From Paraphysoderma sedebokerense (lineage: Eukaryota; Blastocladiomycota; Physodermatomycetes; Physodermatales; Physodermataceae): a DNA stretch of 64,000 bases. The first letter of the stretch is position 1, and every line of letters begins with the position of its first letter. The translations under genes and the position numbers were made by a program. Location: positions 62,001 through 126,000 of the forward strand of contig JAHLJZ010000046.1 in assembly GCA_025602915.1 (NCBI GenBank), given 5' to 3'. The notes beneath the pieces were generated by a model. That model made no database searches. It saw only the letters and a list, made by a program, of their open reading frames with translations, and was not told the DNA's origin. Below are positions 29,388 to 41,064 of the stretch, in pieces.

Positions 29388-31649
29388 CTACAATTCATCA
29401 CGGGCTGCTTCGTCTGGTTGAAAGATGGAAGGTTAGCATGGTGACGTATATAAACGGGAACAAGGACGATGTACCTTTAATTTCGTCTTCTTCTTCTTCT
29501 TCAGTTTCACCTTCGGGAAGTTCGAAGTCTTTGTGGCTGTTTTTCAAACAAACAAATAGTGCAATTAGTAAGAGATTTGATTTGATTCAACATAAATTGT
29601 AAGGGCGTCGAGATAGATATACGTACAAGGCATTTTCTCTCAAGAATTCTATGAAACCATCAAGAGTTCGGTCACCATTGAAATCAACAACTTCATTGGT
29701 CTTAGCCTTGAATAATTTGATGGTAGGAAATCCTTCAACACGGATTTTAGCAGAACGGGGTAAATCATTTTCGGTGGCGTCCATTTTGGCGATGGTGATT
29801 TTATCGGCAACGGGGGCAAGCTTGGTACCAAGTGTGTTGTAAATAGGTTCAAGTCGTTTACAGTGACCGCTGAATTAAGGTAATAAAAAAATGGTGGAAA
29901 GCAGAACATTAGTGCTATGTAGACAAGAAGAGTGTGACAATGATTGGAATTGAATTTTAGAGACGAAACAGATATCTGTAGATGCATACCACCCTAAATG
30001 ATTAGAAAAAGGATAAGGGTTAGCAAGCAGTTCAGCGGAAACGACGAAGCTTATAGAAGAAAAGACTTACAAGGAGCGTAGAATTCAAGAAGGACATCCT
30101 TTTCCTCATCCATAGCGATCTCTTCGAATGTCTTTCCGACAACAACTTTAACTGGACCATCATTCTTTTCAGGGATAGCTTCACTCTTCAAACTCGGTTC
30201 AATCTTTCCATCGATATAACTTTGAACAAATTCTCTGATATTTTCAGTGGTGATTTCCTTACTTTGATCGAACGGAAACTTTAATCCTTCGTGAATTTCA
30301 GAAATAGCAAAAGCTGGCCATTGGGATTTCAAGTTCAAGTTTTCAGCGTGGGCACCCAATTCATTGGCATCAATGTAAACAAAGTTGACTTTTCCTTTAA
30401 ATTCTTTGGCGACAGCCTCAACGCGAGGTCCGATTTCATTGCGAACTTTTTCAGAATCCCAGAAGAAGAAGGCAAGAGGTTTACCAGCTTCGACGTAATC
30501 CATGTAATTTTCTCGGCTAACTTCATCCATGAGAGGGACTGATTCGGTTTTAATGAATGAGGTAATATCTTCGGATTTGAATTCTCCTTTGTAAGGAACT
30601 TTACGTTCATCGAATTTTTTGAATAGAACGATACCGGGTGCTTTGACTTCATTGTCGGAAGCGAGTTTGGCTTCAACTGAAGCACCGAAAAGGTAGTCAT
30701 CGCGGAGTTTAGAAGCGGTGTCGTGGAAAGTCTTGTATTCATCTGCATCTTTAGAGGCAAAGAAACCAACAATGACAACTTTATCAGATTCAGAGAAAGT
30801 TTTCAGATTTTCCGATGTGACTTCAGAGACGGCAGGTAAGGCTTGTCTATTCATTCGAGTTCCGAGTTAGCTTGCTGCTGGGCACTGCTCAGACCGTCAA
30901 ATGTTACGAAATACGCACTTTTTCATGTAACTAATAATCAAATCTTCTTTTCGGCCACCATTGTATTCCTTTGGTGTTCCTTCACTGATTACAAAAGCGT
31001 CGTCAATAAATAGCTCTGCTGATATTTTCACTCAAAACAAGCACTGCCTATGAAGCCATAGACATGGCAAGCGGTAATACGAACCGGAAAACTTTTAACG
31101 TTGGGTAACCTCTCACATCAAATTTAGAGCAGATATCTGCTTCTTCGGTACAATCAACTTTTGCAAGTTTGATACCTTCCTTCTTCAGGGTAGTAGCTGC
31201 CTTTTCATACTCTGGGGCGAGCTGAGACCAAATAGAAAGTCAGGTGGTAGAATATCAAGATTATATCCAAAGCGTTAACATAAAATACGATTTGACGTTC
31301 ATGTGAAATGTAAAAGAGACAAAAATCACACCTTTTGGCAATGTCCACACCAGGGAGCTAATATTTAAACGTGTCAACAGAAACAAAACAACCCAGATTA
31401 GAATACTTGTTCACGACGTTTTCTATCTGTATTTTACACAACATAGTCTAACGGAGAAAGCATACCGTAAAACTCAACAAGCATAAGCTTCTCTGGATTG
31501 ACTACTTTCTCGAAAGAGTCGGTGGTCAGGACAATAACGTCGCTTGCACTGTCCCCATCAGCGGGGGCCTTGTAGGGAGAATCGGCGTTGACGAAGGAGG
31601 CGGATGCGAGGAAGGCCAACGCAGCTAGGGCGGAGTGTACGAACCTCAT
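29388..31649 (-). CDS. PDI1: Protein disulfide isomerase (two thioredoxin active sites, ER retention RDEL)
   Basis: Forms and rearranges disulfides in the ER lumen. Nine exons on the minus strand: 31649-31466, 31357-31332, 31221-31085, 30984-30919, 30846-30071, 29993-29990, 29869-29627, 29536-29475, 29413-29388, giving 507 aa as in other PDIs. Signal peptide [20 protein letters not shown]. First active site APWCGHCQK lies in a 26-base exon. The central b-b' region is one long exon. The second site [11 protein letters not shown] is assembled across exon 5 (CCT T), a 4-base microexon (GGTG) and exon 7 (C GGT CAC TGT). An acidic tail ([11 protein letters not shown]) and the C-terminal RDEL complete the protein. 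Frame and the invariant WCGHC both require the microexon. Identity very sure. Confidence 0.95.
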
Positions 31650-32295
31650 GATGCACTGAATCTAGATGAGGAGAATGGACGATGAGGAATGTGAGGAATG
31701 ATGGTTGTGTTCTCGTTTTAAAAGTAAAAATTTCGGCCGGCCAGGCAATTCTTCCACGTATTAAAGCCCCGCCAATCAAATTGCAGATGGTGGCTTTTAG
31801 CAGCGTTCCGCTAATTTTTCCATTCTCGCTTTTTGTATTGTCGGAAATGATGAGAGATGCGCTCTCTTTTAGTATGCAGCCAACAATCTCGCAGAAGCAC
31901 ACAACCGTCCATTCTTTGGTAATGATCGCTGGTTGTGCGTAGCCCCGCACGCAGTGGTAAATGCAGAAAAACTGAACATCCCTCTGGTCTTTGCTATTGT
32001 GTATAAATCATTAGTTGAAAAGCAGCAGTGATGTAACAAAATCCAAGAAAATATCGGTCGGCTTATGTCATGTCAGCAACAGTGCCTACTTGTCTGACTA
32101 GAGAACGGGTAATGTTCTTGTAGTGGAAATTAGCTTTCTTCCAACTGGAGCAAATGACTAAAAGGTTCCAGCTAATATTCCACGACTAATTCATTCCGCC
32201 AGAGAATACTTCACTCTCGAAAATATGCTTCAAATTAATTTCCTGCCTCATAAGCAAATCAAGATACAGCATTTCCTTTTAGTTTAGAGCCAAGT
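31650..32295. other. PDI promoter region and 3' flank of the mitochondrial gene
   Basis: Upstream of PDI are a CCACG near 31754 and a CCAAT near 31771 (read on the plus strand). Their order and spacing do not match a canonical ER-stress element, so UPR control is only a guess. No coding sequence seen. Confidence 0.4.
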
Positions 32296-33779
32296 CTACA
32301 AGTCTCGATTCACCCGAATTAACCCCCTAAACACCGCGTCTCTTTCGCTACCATAATATACCAACCGTTCATTCAACTTGTCAATATCAACCACCATACT
32401 ATGATAAATATATTTCGTCTGGGTTGTTCCACCGACGTTTGAGCCGGAAAAGGGAGAACTGGCGGAAGAAAATAACCGGGACAGTAAATTCGGTTTTGAT
32501 ATGTGCGCGGTAACCACGGCGGTGTCGCTCGGACTTTGTAGAGTCAGGAGAACGATCACATGTCCTTTTGATAACCAGTTGAAGTTGAGAAATCAGGGAA
32601 TGTTCAAGTATCGGAGGCATCATGACAAGCAGCGTGATTTAGCGGGAAAGAGTTGTGGTGAGTTTTAAAGTGTTAGTTTAAATTAACCCAAAAAGAAAAC
32701 TAAATAAAAAAGAAAACACATACGAGGACCAGTCCATTTCCATCCTCTGATACCCCACACTTCTTTCTTTGTTCTTTCCCATCCACCTACAAACCCATGA
32801 AACTCTATTTTCCCCTTCTCCACGACTCCAATTTTACTTCTCAACACTCTATCCCTTTTCAATTTTTCTACCATTTCTTTCTCTATCCCTCTGATACCGG
32901 TTGTAATACCGTATCGTTTTCCGATCACGTATACAGACGAGAATAATAATGTGGTGAGGATACCGCCAATGAAGAAACCGATTTCTCCAATGTCAAGGAG
33001 TGAATGGGACATGGTGAAGTCCGTGATGGAGGAGGTGGTGTAGTAAAAAATATAAAGAACCGTGGGTACTAAAATTTATAAACGACAATAAGAACCTAAA
33101 TTCGTTAGATTCATTTAGCCCAAGGCAAAGGTCAAATTACGATTGGAACTGGACGTTATCAAAAGTCCGACCAAACCAAACTATTAGTCCAAAAGCAAAA
33201 AAAAGAAAACTACATCACAAAAAGGCACCATAGATTCTTAACCTTTTGAAAATAAAGAGGAAGGCAAAGATAAAAACCAGCAACAATCTAAAATATATCC
33301 AACAAGATCCGACTTCAAAAAAGAAACAGCAACAAACCTCCAACCCACCACATCAATTTCCTCCCCCTAACTTTCAACCTTTCCACCAAACTCAATTCAC
33401 TCTCTTTCACGACTCTCGTTTTCTCAATTACATCAGAATGTCTTACCCCAGGGGAAGACCCAGTCGAATCAGATAAACTCGCAAAAAATCTGAATCGTCC
33501 TTTGGCGCCCGTATTCACTGAATAAACCGATCTAACGGAAGGACCACATCGACGAAGAATAGTTGAAGGAGTGTTGATGACATTATGTGTGGTTTGGTGG
33601 AGTTTGGAAGTGTAGAGTAACCGGGATTGTAATGATCTGTGGAATAGTGGCCGAGTCGGATTGGAGAGGGTTCGAAGAGGATTCAAAGGGGTGGAGAGAT
33701 GTGGTTTATGAAAGGGTAGTAGAGAATTGTGTAGAATACGGGACAGTGATGACTGTCGAAGGTGAAACTGAATCGTCAT
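32296..33779 (-). CDS. Mitochondrial inner-membrane protein, possibly Coa1/Tim21-like
   Basis: Exons on the minus strand: 33779-33338, 32984-32724, 32564-32296, giving 323 aa with consistent phases. The N-terminal roughly 75 residues are rich in Ser, Arg, His and Leu with almost no acids (MTIQFHLRQSSLSRILHNSL), a mitochondrial presequence. One membrane segment follows (GFFIGGILTTLLFSSVYVIG), then a charged region (EKEMVEKLKRDRVLRSKIG) and a strand-rich part around GWKWTGPRHVIVLLTL. Single-TM topology, the RDRVLRSKIG-like helix and the GPR-turn-strand pattern recall the shared Coa1/Tim21 domain, which acts in cytochrome oxidase assembly or TIM23 import; sequence alone does not decide. Intron 1 (353 bases) is long for this window, so the first exon could in principle be a separate gene. 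Confidence 0.55.
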
Positions 33780-34021
33780 GATTTTCGCACTTCGGAAATT
33801 TGTGTTGGATATTAAAGATGGAGGGCGGGACCAACCGAACGAAAAAAGTTGGCACAATTGTGATCTTCAAACGCGAGGGTGGCGAACTGATAGAATGAGA
33901 GAACCCAATTATCATCATGTTCATAAGAATAAGACAGTATTCAAATATAATGCAACGAGGAAAACAATTCACAGTAGATCAAACGTTTTATTGAATCTCC
34001 ATCACCAAACAACAACATAAC
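33780..34021. other. Short intergenic region
   Basis: Promoter of the mitochondrial gene and 3' flank of the zinc transporter. Nothing else seen. Confidence 0.35.
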
Positions 34022-36056
34022 TTAAATCCACGAATCCTTCACCACCTCTATCTTCCAATCCACTTCCCACTTTGCAGAACCTTTACCACCGTAGCCACCA
34101 ACATCATAACCACCATCCAACACTCCCACTTCTTTCAACTTTTTCTGAATTAATTCTCGAATCCAAGTTTCGTCCGCGTCCGATTTGATTCGAACGGTGA
34201 TGGTTGAAATGTACCGATTGTAGGACAATGTCCAAAAATGGGGTGTACGAATTTCGAGAACCGAAGGAAGAGTCGTCAACTGTCGCCACAAATAATTTTC
34301 AATACAAATTCACGATTTCAGTTATTATCACCAATAGAAATCAAGCACATATTTGAATAACAAAAGTTTGACACATACCTCTCTCAAAGCCTTCTCCACG
34401 ACACCCATCCACCATCTCGGCATTGCCTGTAACAATATTTTACCCGTCTCCTTTGAAATGGGAACCGCCAAGACAATCATAGCAATCCCTTGAACGAACG
34501 CACTGAGTGGGTCGAGGTACGGGATCGTTCGAATCAATGTTGCGGGTGATTTACTAAAGGTAGGTCAGGATTAAATGTTTGTTTAAAGTAACAAAAGAAG
34601 TAAAGCAGATCGAAGAAAGCAGAATACAAACTATTTGGACCAAATTTCCACCAATTTGACGCTCAATACAGCTGCACAACAAAAAACGCTACCCTGAGCA
34701 TACGGATTCACTTGAATCAGCTTTACTATATTCGATAGACTGAAGGAAGTGTTTGAATGAGGAAGGGCGTAGGCGGGAATAGTATTTTTAGATTGTTGAA
34801 GGACTGTGCCGCCAAAAAAAGAAAAACCAAGAGAAGTAGATCATAGTAGTCACAAGAGATTAGAAGGATGAATAGCCGAGTACAGCAGAGGTACTTGAAC
34901 AAACATACGAATAACAGCATCCTTATGATTTTGAAAAGTGAGCATACCAATTAAGGTAATCGCTAATGCTAAAAGCGGGGCCAGCGGTGAAAACGACCTA
35001 TCGTTCAAATAATTACAACCACGTCAACCAATCTCCTCGTTATCAACTCATGATTATCACCGCAACTTAATTAACATACTCTAAATGTTCTTCGTGCGTC
35101 TCTGGTTGCGACAAGTGTTCAAAACTCTCTTTGATAGCGTACATTCCACTAAACCAAAGTGAAAGTGCATTCGTAAAAGCAAATAACACTTCGAATCGTT
35201 GCACTCTAGTGTTTCCATCGTCAATGAAAGAAATTCAGCGCCAGTTAACAAGCTATAAAGTATAACTCGAGACGAGAGCAATGAAACGAACCCATAGCAA
35301 TATAACTTTGAAGGAGTGATAATTTTCCATTTGAGAATCAACGAAACCAATTGATTGACGAGTCCGAAAAAGTCGAACAGGAGGAGGTAAGAATAAGCCG
35401 CCAGAGCTAACCAAAAACAAAAAAGAAAAAACGGAAAATAGCAAACACTCGTCAATAACAATACAACATTCATCCCAACCATCGACTTCATTCCAACTTT
35501 AAAAACGTTCCCTTCAAATTGAACTAAACAAAACAACACAAAACAAGAACATACCGAGGCTATCCCACATCAATCCGTACGTGAATATCGCAATCGTGAT
35601 ACAAGCGTGCGTGAGGGTCCATAGTACTAATGATTTATTATGGGATAGTAAATACGATATAAGGAATGGTATGGACGGGATTTTAGTTCCCGGCGGTGGA
35701 GGATGATGGGAGTGTAAGTGTGAGTGTGAGTGTGAGTGGTCATGGTCGTGGTCGCAATGGGAGTGATCGTGGTCATGATGAGAGTGCGAATGGTCATGAT
35801 GAGAGTGCGAATGGCCATGGTGAGAGTGAGAATGGTCATGGTGAGAGTGGTCATGATGGGAATGATCATGATGGGGATGGTCGTGGCCAGAGTGAGAATG
35901 AGAATGAGTATGGCCATGATTATGGTTATGATGTGACTCCTGTTGTAACTGTATCGGTGTCTGAGGAACAAACGAATTCGAAGTCTGCAACGGTGTCAGA
36001 AAATTTTCGCTGCTGCCTGAGGGAGTAACGGTAGTTGATATCTTTAATGTATCCAT
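34022..36056 (-). CDS. Cation diffusion facilitator (zinc transporter), His-rich, Zrg17/ZnT6-like
   Basis: Zinc/H+ antiporter family member, likely in the ER/Golgi. Exons on the minus strand: 36056-35555, 35406-35292, 35205-35080, 34997-34909, 34803-34632, 34553-34379, 34279-34022, giving 478 aa. The N-terminus holds about 70 residues of His/Ser/Asp repeats (HHDHSHHDHSHHDHSHSHHG and similar). Transmembrane core: ITIAIFTYGLMWDSLG, LALAAYSYLLLFDFFGLVN, QRFEVLFAFTNALSLWFSG, PLAPLLALAITLIGM, and YLDPLSAFVQGIAMIVL. The family motif RFEVL-x-F-x-NA is clear. In TM2 the usual His of the H-x3-D zinc site is Leu (YLLLFD), although Asp remains. ZnT6 and Zrg17, obligate partners in heterodimers, also lack a complete site, so this may be a regulatory subunit. 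The cytosolic C-terminal domain starts at LTTLPSVLEIR. Family sure; subunit role inferred. Confidence 0.8.
35700..35935 (-). repeat. Short-unit repeat encoding the His-rich segment
   Basis: Imperfect 6-, 9- and 12-base units (plus strand: gagtgcgaatggtcatgatg and similar) code for repeated HDHSH/HSHSH. The tract probably varies in length by slippage. It is within the zinc transporter's first exon. Confidence 0.85.
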
Positions 36057-37489
36057 CTTGTACTCTCTACTCTATGAATCAAAGTAGACTTGAGCAGAGT
36101 GCAGCGATGATGAATGGATGAAGGAAGGAACGATCAGGGATTTAGGAGGGAATCCATTTGAACACGCCGGGTTGTTACCTGGTCGGCCTCACTCAGAGTT
36201 ACAAACACTTGCGGAATTCATAACATATTCTTTGATAAGATATATAGAAATTATTCCATTCGTTCTAATACAATACAAATATCCAGAATCTACAATCCCA
36301 CCCGATCACGATAATCCGCCGGTATCAGTCACCGTCAACTAACACCCAACTACTCATTCTACGCAACCCAATGCTGTCGAACCAGCTTAATCCCCATTCA
36401 CCAAATAGACAAAACAAGCGGTAAAAAAAACTAGGATAAATACATGCACCCCGGGTGATGTAGAACCGTCGACGAAAGTGTGGGTTTTACGCCCTCACAA
36501 GCTGACTGGCCTGGAATTGTTCAAAGGAATGACCTTGTTCTCCGCCCATCATTCTCCACATTGCACTCGATCCGGGGTGGACGGACAGAAATAGGAATAA
36601 AAAGGACACCGAAATTCATGAGATGTGTTATTGTAAACCTACATCTACTCTTTTACATTCTTTCTTTGGAGGAGAACGGTATTTTGAAGCTACTTAATTG
36701 GTAGTTTAACAGATTGAACAGGATTGAACATAACCCCGCTGACAGTCGACTGACTCGACTCACCTGATGCGAATCTAAATTGACGATTTTTGTGTCACCC
36801 GAATTACATTCCTCCTGGTTTTCTGTCTCTTGAATTCCCAACCATTTAAAATTTCAAACACTCAAGGAAAAACTCGTAGGTTTGTACATCGTTTGTATTA
36901 GATCCGAGAAAACAGTTTAATATGCTTAACCCATTCGTTCATGCCATTCAGTTTGTCTAAGTTTCGGTTACCGCTAAATTCATTCAAACTCTGTCAAATT
37001 GAACTCGGGAAGTTAGAACTGGTTGGACACAATCACCCATTCCATTCACAGTTTCACTCAATTACACAACCTCATCGGACTCATCGTTCTACATAAAACC
37101 GACTAAGGAGTATAGCCAATTTTGTGTCCACTTTTTGTGTCGTTTGTCGCCATCTCGTTGTCGTCGTGACGAATCGTGATTTCGAATTGCTTTGAAACAA
37201 TTTTACGCAATTCATTGCGCAGCTTTTTAAACCGCATTGCAAAACTCGGTTGTACACCGCTATACACTTTTTCTCGGTTTTTCTGTTTGGAAGCAAACAG
37301 ATAATTACATTCTCCGAAACAGTTATCATCGAAAGTAGTAATTGGAACAACTCATTCAATTCATCGGTTCCAGAGATTCGTCGTTCTCCCATTTACCGGT
37401 TTCTCTGTTCTCAAGTTAAATTAATCTATCCGTTATAATTTCCACACAACTCTCGATTTATCAATTCAAACACACAACCTCCTCATGCC
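36057..37489. other. Divergent intergenic region of about 1.4 kb
   Basis: Promoters of the zinc transporter (minus) and the amino-acid transporter (plus). The small open frames found here, up to 103 codons, look like chance. A pyrimidine-rich leader precedes 37490. No RNA gene or mobile element seen. Confidence 0.5.
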
Positions 37490-40220
37490 ATGTCTGTAAA
37501 AATTCAACATCCACCGTCCATTCCCTCTCCTAATTCGTCGTCTCCTTCGTCTCCACGGCTTCCGCGTTCTTGTTCGAATTCGGTACTGTACAATTCAACA
37601 CTTACATCTCCAATTCTAAACCAACCGATACCGACATCAAATTTAAGTCTCAATCAAAATTCAAATCTAAACCCAAATCCGAACATGAATACGAATACGA
37701 ATACGAGGAAGAGTAAGAGTCCAACGTACCATCGATCACGAAATACAGTGTTGGAAGGGACCCCCCAAACTTCGTATCATTCTTGTGTAATTCCCACGAA
37801 ACTACAAAGTGACGTTAAAACCATACCCATTGAAATGGAAAAAGAAAATGTGGAGAGTGTAGGGGAGAGGGGTGGGTGGGATGTGGTTGTTGAGGTTGGG
37901 GTTACTGGGTTGAGGGAGAAAGAGGGTGGAAAAGGGAATTTGGAGGGGGAAATGAGTGGAGGAGAGGACGTGATGGCTGAAGAGAATGAGGTTCGTGGTT
38001 TGTCTTTCTTGGAAAAAGTTGTAGTGTCAGTAGTAACATTAATCTTTTACTTGGGTTACCCCATGATTTCTTTAATTCTTGTTTCGTTATCGTGTCTTGA
38101 ATTTCCGATAATCCTCGAAATACGCGACGTTCAACTTCCAATTGCCTTTTCGACACTTCCTGAATCCTGTCGTCTTCAGGGTCAACCAAAAGCCACATTC
38201 CTTCAATGTTTCTTCAACCTAGCCAACGTCGCCATCGGTAACATCCCACTTTGTCATAATCTCTGGATCTTAGCTTGACTCTTAACTTACCGTTCTGTTG
38301 TCAATTGTTTGTAGGCGTGGGTACACTTTCCCTGCCCTATGTGTTTTCGCAGGTGGGATGGGTATCAGGGATCGTTATCATATTTTTTGTAGCGTATTGT
38401 AGCGGGATCAGTTTATTTCTGTTAACCGAATTAGGAATGAAGACGGGAGAAAAAAGTTATACCGGTTTGTTTTTTACATTTTTTATCTTTGCTCAAAACT
38501 TGCTATCATCCGATTCGGTCACTCATCACTTGTGTTTTGTTTTCATTATACCCATACCCATACCCATACCCGCACCAGCCATCGCGTCACATACCCTCCC
38601 CAATAGATCCTACATCGTCACGTACACTTTTTTTCTATTAATACTAGGTGCACTTTCCGCCTATTTCACCGTGATAGGCGACTACATTCTCCATTTACTT
38701 TCACTCATCCCCTCACACCCATCACAATCTTCGTCTCGATTCTACGAAGCCTTAACGTCTAGACCGATCGTGTTGCTCTTGATTGCGGTGTTTGTGATCT
38801 TTCCGTTAAGTAGTGCCCGAAATATGTCGAAATTAGCAATCACGAGTTCACTTAGTTTATTCGCTATTCTTTATATTGTTGTGTTGATACCGTGGAGTTA
38901 TTTGAATGACTTGGGGGACGAGATTGGTGGGACTGGATTAGGGAGTGGATTGGTGGGTGGTTTGGAAAGAGAGAGTGAGAATGGGGCTGAGGAGTTGAGG
39001 GGTCCGGTAGGGGAGGGAGTGGTGAAAGTGAAATGGGGTTGGGAAATTTTGATGGCGTTGAGTACAGTGGTATGGTTTTTTTTGTTAGTGGTGATGTAAT
39101 TTGTCATTTTCAGGGGATGCTAAACTCCTTTTCTCTTTTCGCCTTTTTTTTTATGATTCATGGAAATCAGGGTATGGCGTATGTGAATCACTCCAACATT
39201 ATTGAAATCACATCTGAGCTCCACCGTCGACAACCATCAGCTAGCCCTTTTAGTTCCCCTTCCTCCTCTGCTTCTCCGTCTTCCCTCTCTTCGCCGCCAC
39301 ACTTTTTTAGCTCTCGTGCACGTCTCATCAACCTTCTCCTCATCATCGTCACCACAACCTTTATTTCCATCGTGTACCTCATCGTCTCTTTAGCCGGATA
39401 CTTTCACTACGGATCTCTCGTTTCCCCCAACATTTTGAACTCTGAGAGTCCGAATCACCCGGCTTTTATCATTGCGAGGGTAGGTTTGGTTGTGGTGATG
39501 GTGTTTAGTTTTCCGTTGTTGGTGTTACCTGGGAGAGCTTGTGCTGGAAAAATGTTTGATAATTGGAATTTAAAGGCAAAGTTTTGGCATTCGGAGAGTA
39601 CAGGTGTGCATGATGAGGGTGACGTTTTGGTGGATTCTACGTCGCAGTCACAGTTGCGGTCACAGTTACAGCCAGAGTCACCTTTAATAGACGGCAACCA
39701 AGAGACTGAAAAGATAGCCGAACCGGCATCAGAATCGACACCGTTACTTTTACCTTCTTCCCGATCCCGAACGCAGACTGCCTCTACGAATTCGTCCTCG
39801 TCCTCGTCCAAGAGCTCGAGGTCGGTAAAAGAGTCTAGGACGCGTCATTACATGTTGACGATTCTAGTGATAACATTGTCTTATTTATCTTCGATATATA
39901 TCACATCACTGGACAAGATATTGAGTTTGTTTGGTAGTATAGCGGGTAGTTGTGTTGTTTACGTGTTTCCAGGTTTGTTGACCGCGTTGTAGTTGCAAGC
40001 TGCGGAGTTGGATATTCTAACCTGATTTGTTGTTGACTTTTTTTTTTGAATAGCATTATTTTATCTCGCCTATAGCCCGCCGGCGTCGATGGAGGGGGAG
40101 GAGGGGTATCATAAACCTCGGTTTCTGGTGTACAGTGCGTACCTGAATGTGGTGGTGGGACTGATTATGTTTGGGATAGGGAGTGTGGTGGCTGTGAGTG
40201 AGCTGGTTGGCAGGGGGTAG
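37490..40220 (+). CDS. Amino-acid/auxin permease family transporter (AVT-like, vacuolar)
   Basis: Proton-coupled amino-acid transporter of the AAAP (SLC32/36/38) superfamily, probably vacuolar. Exons 37490-37990, 38180-38237, 38315-38464, 38579-39069, 39114-39972, 40054-40220 give 741 aa. A roughly 170-residue Ser/Pro/Asn-rich N-terminal cytosolic extension is followed by the family start FFNLANVAIGVGTLSLPYVF and about ten more hydrophobic segments (for example GWVSGIVIIFFVAYCSGISL and SYIVTYTFFLLILGALSAYF). Two low-complexity hydrophilic loops interrupt the core: a Gly/Glu loop after PWSYLNDLGDEIG and a Ser/Gln/Glu loop with SSSSSSKSSRS before the last helices. Intron 3 carries CCCATA repeats just before its acceptor. 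Superfamily sure; substrate and AVT subclass not. Confidence 0.85.
38549..38571 (+). repeat. CCCATA microsatellite next to a splice acceptor
   Basis: About four tandem CCCATA units form the pyrimidine-rich tract of the acceptor at 38578, within intron 3 of the amino-acid transporter gene. Confidence 0.8.
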
Positions 40221-41064
40221 GGGTGTAAGAGAGAGAGGAGTGTACAGTAGTAGTAGTGTATGTATGTGTATAAAAACGAGTCAATGTAGTGTATCGTGTA
40301 AATGAATGTTGATTGAATGTAGAGTGAATAGAGAGTATTGCAGTCACGTGAGGTGGACCAATGGGACGCGTGGAACCATATATTAGTGAATGGGTGTGTT
40401 GGTGTTGGTGTTCCCTGATTGCAGTTGGACGAGTGGAACTGTGGAAGAGGAAATCGAATTGCGTTTTGAGTGACTCAAGTTGGAGGGAGATGGGGTATCA
40501 GCATCAATTTTGTTGTCTATGTGGCTTTTAAATTATGAAACTTTTGTTCAATGTTCAATCTTTATCTATGTTTCTCTCCGAGGTGCGCATCGGTCATCAT
40601 ATGGACACATACAATCAAATACTATGTGATGTAAAATGTGAGCAGTAAGTTAGTGATAGTGACACCCTGACATCGAGTTTAGATGAATTCGAAGATATTT
40701 TGATAACAGATGTCCAAAAATATATTGTGTTTGGCATGAGTAAAGAATTCCATGTTCAATGTTGCAATTCTATTTTTTATATTGCAGAAAGATAGGTTAC
40801 GCACAGTTTTTATAATTTAATAACTCGTTATCACAAATTTTGTTTTCACACATTTCACATCTACTGTAATGATTTTGTTAAATGTGTATTGGTAATTCTG
40901 GCCCTCTGGGCTTATGGTTACTCTCTCAATTATCTGTATGTTTTTTGTATTCTTTGGAACTTTCGCGTAACAACATCAAAGAAATCCTTTCGCTGAATAT
41001 TTCAGGCCCCGTTCAGGGTCTCCATATCCCTCCGACCTCTAAGACGTTCTAATTTGCATCAATT
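40221..41064. other. Intergenic: transporter 3' flank, left direct repeat, protease promoter
   Basis: Includes the left copy of a direct repeat (40322-40462). The remaining roughly 600 bases before the protease ATG are AT-rich and hold no gene. Two pyrimidine-rich lines (cccctccgacct-like) lie close to the start codon. Confidence 0.5.
40322..40462 (+). repeat. Left copy of a direct repeat of about 140 bases
   Basis: The first roughly 85 bases match 43849 onward with only two visible mismatches and then one 6-base indel. They carry CACGTG (40345) and a CCAAT-type box (gaccaatggg). The similarity ends in a shared atcgaattgc. The second copy is 3.4 kb downstream in the same orientation. Confidence 0.9.

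Noticed and set aside
31740-31780. ER-stress element in the PDI promoter
   Set aside because: CCACG and CCAAT are both present, but in the wrong order and spacing for the CCAAT-N9-CCACG element.
32683-33012. Separate small gene starting at the ATG at 33012
   Set aside because: Joining from the presequence exon (G|AA at 32984) gives a continuous mitochondrial protein in phase, whereas the stand-alone frame runs into an intron.
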